A stretch of 64,000 bases of DNA from assembly GCA_036013505.1 (NCBI GenBank), contig CP107851.1, positions 3,100,001 to 3,164,000 of the forward strand, written 5' to 3'. Positions 42,055 to 52,322 of this stretch are shown here, one piece after another (within the stretch, counting starts at the first letter, position 1; the number at the start of each line of letters is the position of its first letter). The position numbers and the translations under genes were made by a program. This DNA is from Streptomyces sp. NBC_00510. Its GTDB lineage: Bacteria > Actinomycetota > Actinomycetes > Streptomycetales > Streptomycetaceae. The notes beneath the pieces were generated by a model that had not been told where the DNA came from, did not search any database, and saw only the letters and a list, made by a program, of their open reading frames with translations.

Positions 42055-43575
42055 TCAGCGGAACTCCGCGAGCCGCGGCCTCAGGCCGAGGACGGCCAGC
42101 GCCGCGGCGGCCACCAGCGCCCCGGCGAGGCCCAGGGGGACGGACAGCGCCCGGTCCGCGCCGTCCGCGGCGGCGCGCTCGTAGGCGGCGGAGTTGATGG
42201 CGATGACCTCGCCGAGCGCCTGGTCGAACGCCGCGAAGTCGTGGTTCGACTCCCCGGGTCCGTAGCCGGTGCCGTACGCGACGGCAGCGGGAAGCCGGCC
42301 GGCCTCGGCCAGGGCCCGGATCGTGCGGTCGTCCCGCTCGTACACCTGGTAGCGGAGCAGCGCCCGCTCGGCGGCGGCGCGCTCACCGGGGAAGGTGATG
42401 TTGCGGAACTCGTCACCGAGGAACCCGGTGAAACGCAGGTCCGCGGGATCCGCGCGGTAGGCGCCGAGGGCCCGGGCGAGGGCGGGGTCGTAGTCGTCGA
42501 CGGAGGCGACGCCCGGCAGCCGCGCCAGCCTCTGGCTCTTGTCGAGGAAGTCCGCCTCGTGCCCGGCGGCGTGCGCCCGGTCCAGGAGGTAGCGGGACTC
42601 GTCGGCGTTGGCGTCGTAGGCGACCGCGCGGGCACGGGTGAGCGCGAGGACGGAGTCGAAGGCGTCCCGGCGGGCCACCGTCAGGTCGTCCCGCTGGGCG
42701 CCGAGGCCCACCGTGCCGGCGGCCGTCACGGCCAGCGCGATCAGCGTGGCGGCGGCGAGGGCGGGGCTGACCACGCGCCGGAAGCGGCTCGCGAGGAAGA
42801 GCTGCAGCACCACAAGGACCGCGAGCAGGAGGAGGCCGGTGCACACGACGGCCGTGCGCACGGCGCCTGCCTTGTCGTACGCGTGGCGGTAGGCGCGCTC
42901 GAAGGAGGCGTCGTTGACCGTCACCAGGACGTCGGCCTCGGGGAGCAGCCGGGTGCGCATCAGGTCGGACGCGGAGCGGTAGGCGTCGACGGCGGCCCGG
43001 TCGGAGCGCTCGCCGAGCAGCAGCGCCCGGGCGGCCCGTTCCTCGTAGCGGCCGAAGTCGCGGATGGCGGCGGCGACCTCCCGCTCGGCGGCGGGGTCGC
43101 CCGCCGCGGCCTCCGCGAGGTCGCGGAGGTATCCGGCGGCTTCGGAGCGGCGCTGGCCGTAGATCCGCGCGGCGTCGCCGCCGCCGGGGGTCAGGAGCTG
43201 GTTGGCGACCTGGGCGTCCATGTCGCTGAGCGCGAAGTACAGGCCCGCGGCGCTGGTGACCTGGGGCGCGGAGTGCGTGCGGATCGCCGCCCAGGAGTCG
43301 TCCGCCGACGCACCGCCCGCCAGAAGCACCGCCGCCAGGGCGGCGCACGCGGCGAGGGCGGTCGTCCGCAGCAGCCGTAACCGCGCGGGTACGGTGCCGG
43401 GGCGGCCGCGCAGCGACGCTGTCAACGTGCAACGCGGCCGGCCCGGCGACCCCCCACGGAGGGGAGGCCTGCGCGGAACACGGTGCCGTCTCCCTGACCC
43501 GGAATCCCCACCGCCGTCCGGATCCGGACCAGGTGGCACCTGCCGCCGCTCCTCAGCGGTAACGGTGTGCGCCAT
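42055..43575 (-). CDS. Unknown membrane protein with two extracytoplasmic helical sensor-like modules; contains a TTA codon
   Basis: I do not recognise this 506-aa protein as a named family. A Pro/Arg-rich cytoplasmic N-terminus (1-65) leads to TM1 (71-89), a helical outer domain (90-240), TM2 (241-262), TM3 (270-291), a second helical outer domain (292-477) and TM4 (478-497), ending in nine residues. Both outer modules resemble the four-helix-bundle domains of sensor kinases, but no kinase, HAMP, cyclase or other output domain exists. ATG 43575 has a GGAGGGGG ribosome-binding site. Codon 66 (43378-43380) is TTA, the rare leucine codon read by BldA. It lies between kdpC and kdpD, with a KdpE-like box in front. 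Confidence 0.75.
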   Translation of the reverse strand: MAHTVTAEERRQVPPGPDPDGGGDSGSGRRHRVPRRPPLRGGSPGRPRCTLTASLRGRPGTVPARLRLLRTTALAACAALAAVLLAGGASADDSWAAIRTHSAPQVTSAAGLYFALSDMDAQVANQLLTPGGGDAARIYGQRRSEAAGYLRDLAEAAAGDPAAEREVAAAIRDFGRYEERAARALLLGERSDRAAVDAYRSASDLMRTRLLPEADVLVTVNDASFERAYRHAYDKAGAVRTAVVCTGLLLLAVLVVLQLFLASRFRRVVSPALAAATLIALAVTAAGTVGLGAQRDDLTVARRDAFDSVLALTRARAVAYDANADESRYLLDRAHAAGHEADFLDKSQRLARLPGVASVDDYDPALARALGAYRADPADLRFTGFLGDEFRNITFPGERAAAERALLRYQVYERDDRTIRALAEAGRLPAAVAYGTGYGPGESNHDFAAFDQALGEVIAINSAAYERAAADGADRALSVPLGLAGALVAAAALAVLGLRPRLAEFR

Positions 43576-43678
43576 TCCGCAGCCCCCTCCGCACCGCCGA
43601 GCGGCCTCCGCCGGCCTCCCCTCCGTGCTTCCACTCTCTCCCCGCCGGCCACGTCCCGGGCCCTGCGTTGTCGGCCCC

Positions 43679-43716
43679 CTGACGGCAAACCCCCGGCGCT
43701 TGACGCCTTCCTGACG
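43679..43716 (-). promoter_or_regulatory. Candidate KdpE box upstream of the 506-aa membrane gene
   Basis: CTGACG (43679-43684), TTGACG (43700-43705) and CTGACG (43711-43716) are spaced 21 and 11 bp apart, i.e. on one helical face. They lie 104-141 bp upstream of the ATG at 43575, nearly the same distance as the boxes before kdpD and the kdp operon. Confidence 0.5.
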
Positions 43717-44046
43717 CGACCCGCCCCACGCCCCCACGACGGCGGGCGCCGCGGCGGGGTACGCGCCCAGGCGCACACGGCCGGGCGTAGCAGGTCCGCC
43801 GGCGCGGCGGTGCCCGGCGCCGCGGGCCAGGCAGCCCGGCGGTCAGCGGGGCCGCCGCCGCCCGGCCCATGAACGCCCACCGCTCGGGCGCCGTTCGGCG
43901 CAACGGGCCGTCACGCGGCCGCCCGGGCCGGTCTTTGACTGCCGAGCACAGCGACGACGAGCAGCGCGAGCGGTCCGGCGGCGCGGTACCGCACCGGGGA
44001 GTCGGTCACCCGCCGCCACGGCGGTGCGTCCCTCGCGCGCGCCGAA

Positions 44047-44077
44047 ACCCACCCGGCGGGTGGGATGCCGGGTGGGT
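44047..44077 (-). terminator. Terminator downstream of kdpC
   Basis: Perfect 11-bp stem (ACCCACCCGGC at 44047-44057, GCCGGGTGGGT at 44067-44077) with a 9-nt loop, starting 16 nt after the kdpC stop on the minus strand. It should end the kdp structural operon. Confidence 0.75.
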
Positions 44078-44092
44078 GGGGGCGGCGGTGGG

Positions 44093-44722
44093 TCAGCCGG
44101 CCAGCTTCTGCAGCGCGATGTTGAGCTCCAGGACGTTGACGGTCGGCTGGCCGAGGATGCCGAACTGCCGTCCGTCCGTGTGCCCCTTGACCAGCCGGGC
44201 GACCTCGGCGGTGCTCAGCCCGTTGGCCTTGGCTACGCGCGCGGTCTGGATGTCCGCGTACGCCGGGGAGATGTCCGGGTCGAGGCCGGAGCCGGACGCC
44301 TGGACCGCGTCCGCGGGGACCTCGGACTCCGGGACGCCGTTGAAGGCGGCGACCTCCTGCTTGCGCTCCTTCACCAGGTCGGTGAGGGCCTTGCTGGTGA
44401 CCGCGAGGTTGGACGCGCTGGTGTAGGTCGGGTCGTACGGCCCGGCTCCGGCTCCCGCGTCGGCGGCCGAGGGGCGCGGCTGGAACCACTTGGGGTCCGG
44501 GGCGAAGTCCTTGCCCGTGGTGAAGTTCTGGCCGATCAGCGTGGAGCCGACGACCTTGCCGCCGACCTTCACCTCGGAGCCGCCTGCCTGGTCGTGGAAG
44601 GCCGCTTGGCCCACCCCCCACACCGCGACGGGGTAGACGACGCCGAGGACGACGGTCAGCACCAGCAGCGCGCGCAGGGCGCTCCAGAGCAGCCGGGCGG
44701 AGTTGCGTACGGAAGTGTTCAT
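44093..44722 (-). CDS. kdpC: KdpC subunit of the high-affinity potassium-transporting ATPase
   Basis: This 209-aa protein has one N-terminal membrane helix (ALRALLVLTVVLGVVYPVAVWGVGQ) and a periplasmic-type outer domain with the family blocks STLIGQNFTTGKDF, FQPRPSAAD, SGSGLDPDISPAYADIQTARVAKANGL and VNVLELNIALQ. KdpC stabilises the KdpA-KdpB complex. I chose ATG 44722 (MNTSVRN) over an ATG four codons upstream, because it fits the family and has a shorter gap from kdpB. It is last in the kdp operon, 20 nt after kdpB, followed by a strong hairpin. Confidence 0.92.
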   Translation of the reverse strand: MNTSVRNSARLLWSALRALLVLTVVLGVVYPVAVWGVGQAAFHDQAGGSEVKVGGKVVGSTLIGQNFTTGKDFAPDPKWFQPRPSAADAGAGAGPYDPTYTSASNLAVTSKALTDLVKERKQEVAAFNGVPESEVPADAVQASGSGLDPDISPAYADIQTARVAKANGLSTAEVARLVKGHTDGRQFGILGQPTVNVLELNIALQKLAG

Positions 44723-44742
44723 GGTTCTCTGCACGCCTCGCG

Positions 44743-46883
<2,141 letters not shown>

Positions 46884-46887
<4 letters not shown>

Positions 46888-48545
46888 GACAGGCCCTCCG
46901 CGAGCGGGCCGAGGGCGAGCGCGGGGAAGTAGGTCAGGGCGGTGATGATCAGGATCGCGCCGACGAGCAGGCTCGCGAAGAGCGGCTTCTCGGTGCGCAG
47001 GGTGCCCGCGGTGGCGGGCACCGGCTTCTGCCGGGCGAGCGACCCGGCCAGGGCCAGGACGAAGACCATCGGCACGAAGCGGCCGAGGAGCATCGCGAGG
47101 CCGAGCGTGGTGTTGTACCACTGCGTGTTGGCGCTCAGGCCGGCGAAGGCGGAGCCGTTGTTGTTGCCGGCGGAGGTGTAGGCGTACAGGACCTCGGAGA
47201 AGCCGTGCGGCCCGCTGTTGAGCATGGAGTGCGGCGGGGTCGGCAGGGCCATCGCCAGGGCGGTGAAGACCAGCACGACGGTCGGGGTGACCAGGATGTA
47301 GAGGGCGGCGAGCTTGATCTCCCGGGTGCCGATCTTCTTGCCCAGGTACTCCGGGGTGCGGCCGACCATCAGGCCGGCGATGAACACCGCGATGATCGCC
47401 ATGATCAGGATGCCGTAGAGGCCGGAGCCGACACCGCCCGGCGCGATCTCGCCCAGCATCATCCCGAGCAGGGTGATGCCTCCGCCGAGGCCGGTGAAGG
47501 AGGAGTGGAAGGAGTCCACCGCGCCGGTCGACGTCAAGGTGGTGCTCACCGCGAACAGCGACGAGGCGCCGACGCCGAAGCGCTGTTCCTTTCCCTCCAT
47601 GGCGGCGCCCGCGATCTGGTTCGCCGAGCCGGGGTGCGCGAACTCGACCCAGGTCATCAGCGTGACGAAGCCGATCCAGATCAGGCCCATCGCGGCGAGG
47701 ATCGCGTAGCCCTGCTTGATGTTGCCGACCAGCTTCCCGAAGGTGCGGGTCAGCGAGAGCGGGATCACCAGCATCAGGAAGATCTCGAAGAGGTTGGTGA
47801 ACGCGTCCGGGTTCTCGAAGGGGTGGGCGGAGTTGACGTTGTAGAAGCCGCCGCCGTTGGTGCCGAGCTCCTTGATGGCCTCCTGGGAGGCCACCGGGCC
47901 ACCGGTCAGCGTCTGGTGGCCGCCGGCGAGGGTGGTGATCTCGTGCCAGCCGGCGAAGTTCTGGATCGCCCCGAAGCCCACCAGCACGATCGCGGCGACG
48001 AACGCCACGGGCAGCAGGATGCGGACGGTGCCGCGGACCATGTCGGTCCAGAAGTTGCCGAGCTCGCCGGTGCGGGAGCGCACGAAGCCGCGGACCAGCG
48101 CCACGGCCACGGCCATGCCGACCGCCGCCGAGACGAAGTTCTGCACGGCCAGGCCCGCGGTCTGGGCGGCGTGCCCCATGGCGTTCTCACCCATGTACGA
48201 CTGCCAGTTCGTGTTGGTCACGAACGAGGCCGCGGTGTTGAACGCCTGGTCGGGCGTGATGGCGGCGAAGCCGAGCGACAGCGGGAGGTGGTCCTGGAGC
48301 CGCAGGAACAGGTACAGGAACAGCACGCCCACGAAGGAGAAGGCCAGCACCGCCCTGAGGTAGGCGGGCCAGCGCATCTCGGCGTCCGGGTCGGCGCCGA
48401 AGCAGCGGTAGATCAGCCGCTCCACCCGCAGGTGCCGGTCGGAGCTGTAGACGGCGGCCATGTAGTCGCCGAAGGGGCGGTACACCAGGGCCAGCGCCAC
48501 GATGAGGGCGGTGACCTGGAGCACGTCAGCGGTGATGGGGCCCAT
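46884..48545 (-). CDS. kdpA: KdpA, potassium-translocating channel-like subunit
   Basis: This 553-aa membrane protein of about ten helices binds and passes K+. The four pore-loop repeats are recognisable: [60 protein letters not shown] and [24 protein letters not shown]. Length equals that of the E. coli protein. Start ATG 48545 follows kdpF by 9 nt, and the end overlaps kdpB by 4 nt. Confidence 0.94.
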
Positions 48546-48554
48546 GTCCGGAAC

Positions 48555-48644
48555 TCAGAACCTCTCGGGTCGGACGAGCGCCAGGATCAGGTAGACCAGC
48601 AGGGCGACGGCGACGACGAGTCCGACGATGTTCTCGGCGCTCAC
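48555..48644 (-). CDS. kdpF: KdpF small subunit
   Basis: This 29-aa single-helix peptide (MSAENIVGLVVAVALLVYLI followed by LALVRPERF) matches KdpF, which stabilises the Kdp complex in the membrane. The GTG start at 48644 overlaps the stop of the 27-aa peptide gene in front as GTGA, so both are translated together. It ends 9 nt before kdpA. Confidence 0.88.
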   Translation of the reverse strand: MSAENIVGLVVAVALLVYLILALVRPERF

Positions 48645-48724
48645 AGCTTCGCCACCCCCTTGGCGATGAGGGCCACCAGCGCGAAGACCGCGATCGTGGT
48701 GACCACGAAGGCCAGGTCGGCCAT
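48641..48724 (-). CDS. 27-aa single-helix membrane peptide, first gene of the kdp operon
   Basis: ATG 48724 opens a 27-codon frame (MADLAFVVTTIAVFALVALI then AKGVAKL). It is one hydrophobic helix with a basic end, the same build as KdpF but with different sequence. A clear AGGAG ribosome-binding site lies 6 nt upstream and the stop overlaps the kdpF start (GTGA), both strong signs of real translation. It may be an extra Kdp subunit or a regulator of the pump or KdpD. Function unproven. Confidence 0.7.
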   Translation of the reverse strand: MADLAFVVTTIAVFALVALIAKGVAKL

Positions 48725-48796
48725 CGTGTGCTCCTAGCTTCGGATCGGACGTTTACCAGGCCAGGAAACCTCCGTCCCCGCCGTACGCGGACCTCG

Positions 48797-48845
48797 TTGA
48801 CGGCTTCCATACGGGCCCTCACGGCGCCTTGACGGACCTTTGACG
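48797..48845 (-). promoter_or_regulatory. Candidate KdpE binding array of the kdp operon
   Basis: TTGACG at 48840-48845 and 48829-48834, CTCACG at 48818-48823, a weak CATACG at 48808-48813, and TTGACG at 48797-48802 form a ladder with steps of 11, 11, 10 and 11 bp. On the sense (minus) strand these read CGTCAA-type repeats. The array lies 73-121 bp upstream of the first ATG, suiting activation by an OmpR/PhoB-type regulator. Confidence 0.6.
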
Positions 48846-48866
48846 TTCACCCCGATGACCTGCGAA

Positions 48867-48912
48867 AACGCCCGTGGGCCGACCTGTTCTCACAGGTCGG
48901 CCCACGGGCGTT
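48867..48912. terminator. Strong hairpin terminator downstream of the DUF3710 gene
   Basis: A perfect 21-bp stem (48867-48887 with 48892-48912) and a TCTC loop. On the minus strand it ends the dut-DUF3710 transcript and insulates the kdp promoter lying just beyond. Confidence 0.88.
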
Positions 48913-48942
48913 CGGCGTGGCCGGGGCGCTGGGCCCCGGGGT

Positions 48943-49707
48943 TCAGTGCACCTCGGTGATCTCCGGTCCGCGACGCATCGGGTCGATGCCGTCGGAGAAG
49001 CGACCGGCCTCTTCCTGGGCGATGCCCTCGGGCACCATCTGGGCGTCGTTGGGCAGCTTCAGCACGATCGGGTCGCGCGGCGCCATCGGCGACTCGCCGC
49101 GGACGACGACCGTGTCGCGGAAGATCTGCTCCAGCAGGCCGGCGGTCTCGGGCTGGACGGCGCCCTGACCGGAGATGACGCCCCGCAGGAACCAGCGCGG
49201 GCCGTCGCAGCCGACGAAGCGCACGACCTGGACGCCGTTGGCGCCGTTGGGCAGCTGCACCGGGACCTGGGCGCGCAGCTCCCAGCCCAGCGGACCCTCG
49301 ACCTCGTCGACGATGCCGCCCTGCTTGGTAATGCCGGACGCGATCTCGTCGCGGACCTCGCCCCAGATGCCCTCCGACTTGGGGGCGGCGAAGCCCTGCA
49401 GCTGGACGGCGCTCTCCCGGAGCACCACGGTCGCGGCGACGATGGACTCCCCGGCCACCTCGACGCGCAGCTCCATGCCCTGCACACCGGGCACGAACAG
49501 CCCGCCCAGGTCGACCCGGCCCTCGGCCGGGTCCCTGACCTCGCTCACGTCCCACGGGCCGTCCGGCCTGGGGGCGGGCGGAAGGTTGTACCGACGGGAC
49601 TCCATGGAGTCGTCCGACTCCTCGGCGTCTTCGGCCAGCTCGTCAGGGCCCTCGGCCTCGAGCTCGTCGAGGGCGTCTCCGCGCTCCTTGCGACGACGAC
49701 GGAACAC
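48943..49707 (-). CDS. DUF3710 domain protein
   Basis: This 254-aa soluble protein of the actinobacterial DUF3710 family has a basic N-terminus (VFRRRRKERGDALDEL), an acidic linker (residues 12-32) and a conserved beta-rich core (DLGGLFVPGVQGMELRVEV, GFAAPKSEGIWGEVRDEIASGI, LRAQVPVQLPNG, FVGCDGPRWFLRGVI). No known function. The GTG at 49707 is chosen because a GGAAGGAC ribosome-binding site lies at the correct distance and it begins 1 nt after the dut stop; a longer frame exists upstream inside dut. The dut-DUF3710 pair is conserved across actinobacteria. Confidence 0.85.
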   Translation of the reverse strand: MFRRRRKERGDALDELEAEGPDELAEDAEESDDSMESRRYNLPPAPRPDGPWDVSEVRDPAEGRVDLGGLFVPGVQGMELRVEVAGESIVAATVVLRESAVQLQGFAAPKSEGIWGEVRDEIASGITKQGGIVDEVEGPLGWELRAQVPVQLPNGANGVQVVRFVGCDGPRWFLRGVISGQGAVQPETAGLLEQIFRDTVVVRGESPMAPRDPIVLKLPNDAQMVPEGIAQEEAGRFSDGIDPMRRGPEITEVH

Positions 49708-49708
49708 G

Positions 49709-50242
49709 TCACTGTCCTTCCCGGTCAGCGATGACCGATGCGTATCCATTGCCGGACGGACCGACCGGCGAGCCATCCACCGCGGCATGACCCCCCGTGG
49801 AGCCGAAGCCCCCTGCTGCCCGTTCCGAGCCGGGCAGCTCCGCCACCTCGTGGAAGCGGACCCGCTCGACCTGCTGGACGACCAGTTGGGCGATCCGGTC
49901 CCCTGCTGCGAACCGTACGCTCTCGCGCGGGTCCAGGTTGACCACGATCACCTTGATCTCCCCACGGTACCCGGCATCAACCGTTCCCGGGGCATTCACG
50001 AGCGCCACTCCGCACCTCGCGGCCAGGCCCGAGCGCGGGTGCACGAAGGCGGCGTAGCCGTACGGCAGCGCGATCGACACCCCCGTGGGCAGCACGGCAC
50101 GCTCACCGGGGGCCAGTTCGGCCGCCTCGGTGGTGACGAGGTCGGCCCCGGCGTCGCCCGGGTGCCCGTACGAAGGAATCGGGACGTCCTCGTGCAAACG
50201 GTGGATGAGGACGTCGACCGGGGGGCGACCGCCGCCGGTCAC
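49709..50242 (-). CDS. dut: dUTP diphosphatase
   Basis: This 177-aa trimeric dUTPase hydrolyses dUTP to dUMP and PPi. The five family motifs can be followed: GDAGADLVTTE (1), HPRSGLAARCG (2), NAPGTVDAGYRGEIKV (3, with the catalytic Asp and Tyr), RIAQLVVQ (4) and the C-terminal flexible arm GGFGSTGGH (5). GTG 50242 overlaps the thioesterase stop by 4 nt. A 1-nt gap separates it from the DUF3710 gene, so these three genes form one unit. Confidence 0.93.
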   Translation of the reverse strand: MTGGGRPPVDVLIHRLHEDVPIPSYGHPGDAGADLVTTEAAELAPGERAVLPTGVSIALPYGYAAFVHPRSGLAARCGVALVNAPGTVDAGYRGEIKVIVVNLDPRESVRFAAGDRIAQLVVQQVERVRFHEVAELPGSERAAGGFGSTGGHAAVDGSPVGPSGNGYASVIADREGQ

Positions 50243-50844
50243 GGGTTCACCTCGAAGGCGCGCGCGACCTTGACCTGGTCGGGGTCGGACATCGCGGCCC
50301 GGATCTCCTCGGGGCGGCCGTTGTCGGTGAAGTGCTCCAGCTTGACCTCGATGAACAGCGCGTCCGCGCGGACGGCGACCGGGCCGTCCGGGCCGCCGAT
50401 GCGGCCGACCGCGGTCGAGTAGATCTTGCGCCCGGCCACGGCGGTGCAGCGGGCCTGCAGGTGGAGGGTGGCACCGACCGGCACGGGCTGCACGAAGTCG
50501 GTCTCCAGGCGGCCGGTCACGGCGATGGTCCGCAGCAGCCAGGCCAGCGAACCGAGCGTCTCGTCGAGCGCCGTGGCCAGCACACCGCCGTGCGCCAGGC
50601 CCGGGGCGCCCTGGTGGGCGGGCTGGACCGTGAACTCCGCGGTCACGCTGACGCCCTCACCGGCCGTGGCCTCCAGGTGCAGGCCGTGCGGCTGCGCCCC
50701 GCCACAGCCGAAGCAGTGGTCGTAGTGCGCGCCCAGCGGTTCACCGGGAGCGGGGGCGTCGGGGTGCCGCTCGGGCGCGACGGCGTCGCTCGGCGGTGTC
50801 AGGCCCGGGCGGTCCGGGCCGGCGTCGGTCGTAGCTCCACTCAC
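50239..50844 (-). CDS. PaaI-type hotdog thioesterase
   Basis: This 201-aa single-domain hotdog-fold protein has a proline-rich N-terminal 35 residues and the CFGCGGAQPHGLHL cysteine-containing entry typical of this subgroup. The hotdog helix with active-site elements (HQGAPGLAHGGVLATALDETLGSLAW) is followed by the beta sheet. It probably hydrolyses an acyl-CoA; the substrate is unknown. It starts at GTG 50844 and is the first gene of the thioesterase-dut-DUF3710 unit. Confidence 0.8.
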   Translation of the reverse strand: MSGATTDAGPDRPGLTPPSDAVAPERHPDAPAPGEPLGAHYDHCFGCGGAQPHGLHLEATAGEGVSVTAEFTVQPAHQGAPGLAHGGVLATALDETLGSLAWLLRTIAVTGRLETDFVQPVPVGATLHLQARCTAVAGRKIYSTAVGRIGGPDGPVAVRADALFIEVKLEHFTDNGRPEEIRAAMSDPDQVKVARAFEVNP

Positions 50845-50949
50845 GCGGGAGACCCTACCCTCCTGCGGGATCCATTCCCGCCGCCCGGCCGTTGTCCTTG
50901 CGGCCCCGCGGCCCGCCCATCACCGGAGCACCCTCCCTTGGAGCACCAC

Positions 50950-51834
50950 ATGACCCCCAGGTCCGTCGTCGTCACAGGAGCCGGGTGCGGGATCGGCCTC
51001 GCCACCACCCTGGAACTCGCCCACGCCGGTTTCGACGTCATCGGGACGGTACGGAGCGAGGAGAAGGCGGAGGCGCTGCGCGAGGCGGTGGAGCGCACCG
51101 GCGCGTCGGTGCGCACCGTCCTCCTGGACGTCACGGACGCCACGTCCTCCGTCCGGGCGTTCACCGAGATCGCCACGATGACGGACGGCGGCCCGTGGGC
51201 GGTGGTGAACAACGCCGGGATCGCCCAGCCCGGTGCGATCGAGGACGTCGACGACGAGCAGGTGCGGCAGCAACTGGAGACCAACCTGGTGGCCCCGGCG
51301 CGCATCGCCCGCCTGGTGCTGCCCACGATGCGGGCCCGGCGCGCGGGGCGGATCGTCAACATCTCGTCGATCTCCGGGCGGGTCTCGATGCCGCTGCTCG
51401 GCTGGTACTGCGCCAGCAAGCAGGGCCTGGAGGCGGTGACGGACGCTCTGCGGATGGAGGCCGCCCCGTTCGGCGTCAAGGTCGTGCTGGTGGAGCCCGG
51501 CTCGTACGGCACGGACATCTGGCAGCGCGGCGCGAGCCGGCTCCCGCAGCGCCGCAACTCCGCCTACCGGCACCAGTACGAGGCCGCGGAGGAGATGATC
51601 AAGCGGGAGCTGCCCTCGCCGCGCCCGGTGGCGCGCACGGTCCTGAGGGCGCTCACGGCACCGCGGCCGCTCCCCCGCTACCTGGTGGGCACCGACGCCC
51701 GGTCCTCCGCCGTCCTGGACGCCGCCCTGCCGACCGCCGCGACCGACTGGGCCAAGCAGGTCGCCACGGGGCTGCGGCGTCCCCCGCGCGCGGCGCACGC
51801 GCTGACGAGGCTGCGGTCCCGGGGCGGGCGCTGA
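50950..51834 (+). CDS. Short-chain dehydrogenase/reductase
   Basis: This 294-aa classical SDR has TGAGCGIG (10-17) for NAD(P), NNAG (near 81), a catalytic Ser region (ISSISGRVSMPLLGWY) and YCASK (Tyr-x-x-x-Lys). The long C-terminal part (ROAS-like, DALPTAATDWAKQV) resembles retinol/steroid-type SDRs. Which alcohol or ketone it uses is unknown. It is divergent from the thioesterase gene and 26 nt ahead of the DUF3093 gene. Confidence 0.85.
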   Translation: MTPRSVVVTGAGCGIGLATTLELAHAGFDVIGTVRSEEKAEALREAVERTGASVRTVLLDVTDATSSVRAFTEIATMTDGGPWAVVNNAGIAQPGAIEDVDDEQVRQQLETNLVAPARIARLVLPTMRARRAGRIVNISSISGRVSMPLLGWYCASKQGLEAVTDALRMEAAPFGVKVVLVEPGSYGTDIWQRGASRLPQRRNSAYRHQYEAAEEMIKRELPSPRPVARTVLRALTAPRPLPRYLVGTDARSSAVLDAALPTAATDWAKQVATGLRRPPRAAHALTRLRSRGGR

Positions 51835-51860
51835 GGACACGGCATGACAAGCTTGGTGTC

Positions 51861-52310
51861 ATGACCGTCATGAGCTATGAGGAGCGGCTGACCGCGCCGC
51901 GTTCGTGGTGGGGCCTCGCCGTCGGCGCGGGCGTCTCACTGGCGCTGATCCTGCTGCCCTTCGGGCCCCTGGCGCTGCTCGGCGGGCTGGTGGGCGGTAC
52001 GGCCGCCGGAGCGGCCCTGGTCAGCGCGTACGGCTCGCCGCGGCTGCGGGTGGTCGCCGGTTCGCTGGTGGCCGGGGACGCGAAGATCCCCGTGACGGCG
52101 CTCGGCGAGGCCACGGTGCTGGACCGGGACGAGGCCGTGGCCTGGCGGTCGTACAAGGCCGATCCGCGCGCCTTCATGCTGCTGCGCGCGTACGTGCCGA
52201 CCGCGCTCAAGGTCGAGGTCACCGACCCGGACGACCCGACGCCCTACCTGTACCTGTCGACCCGCTCGCCCGAGCGCCTCGCCGCGGCCCTGCGGGACGT
52301 GCGCGTCTGA
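51861..52310 (+). CDS. DUF3093 membrane protein
   Basis: This 149-aa protein has two adjacent membrane helices (residues 17-57: GLAVGAGVSLALILLPFGPLALLGGLVGGTAAGAALVSAY) and a soluble C-terminal domain (GDAKIPVTALGEATVLDRDEAVAWRSYKADPRAFMLLRAYVPTALKVEV..DPTPYLYLSTRSPERLAAAL) that defines DUF3093. The same gene stands beside dut in mycobacteria (Rv2698). Function unknown. ATG 51861 or 51870 could be the start. Confidence 0.85.
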   Translation: MTVMSYEERLTAPRSWWGLAVGAGVSLALILLPFGPLALLGGLVGGTAAGAALVSAYGSPRLRVVAGSLVAGDAKIPVTALGEATVLDRDEAVAWRSYKADPRAFMLLRAYVPTALKVEVTDPDDPTPYLYLSTRSPERLAAALRDVRV

Positions 52311-52322
52311 GCACACGGGCGC

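Larger units (their letters stand above)
43576..44092. other. Intergenic region between kdpC and the 506-aa membrane gene
   Basis: This 517-nt GC-rich stretch holds the kdpC terminator (44047-44077), TTGACG-type boxes (43679-43716) and the strong ribosome-binding site of the 506-aa gene. A 32-codon minus-strand frame at 43911-44009 with one hydrophobic stretch was considered and not accepted. Nothing else recognisable. Confidence 0.5.

Noticed and set aside
43911..44009. 32-codon minus-strand frame (GTG 44009) with a hydrophobic stretch, downstream of kdpC
   Set aside because: It lies just beyond the kdpC terminator, its ribosome-binding site would be buried in a hairpin, and nothing indicates conservation.
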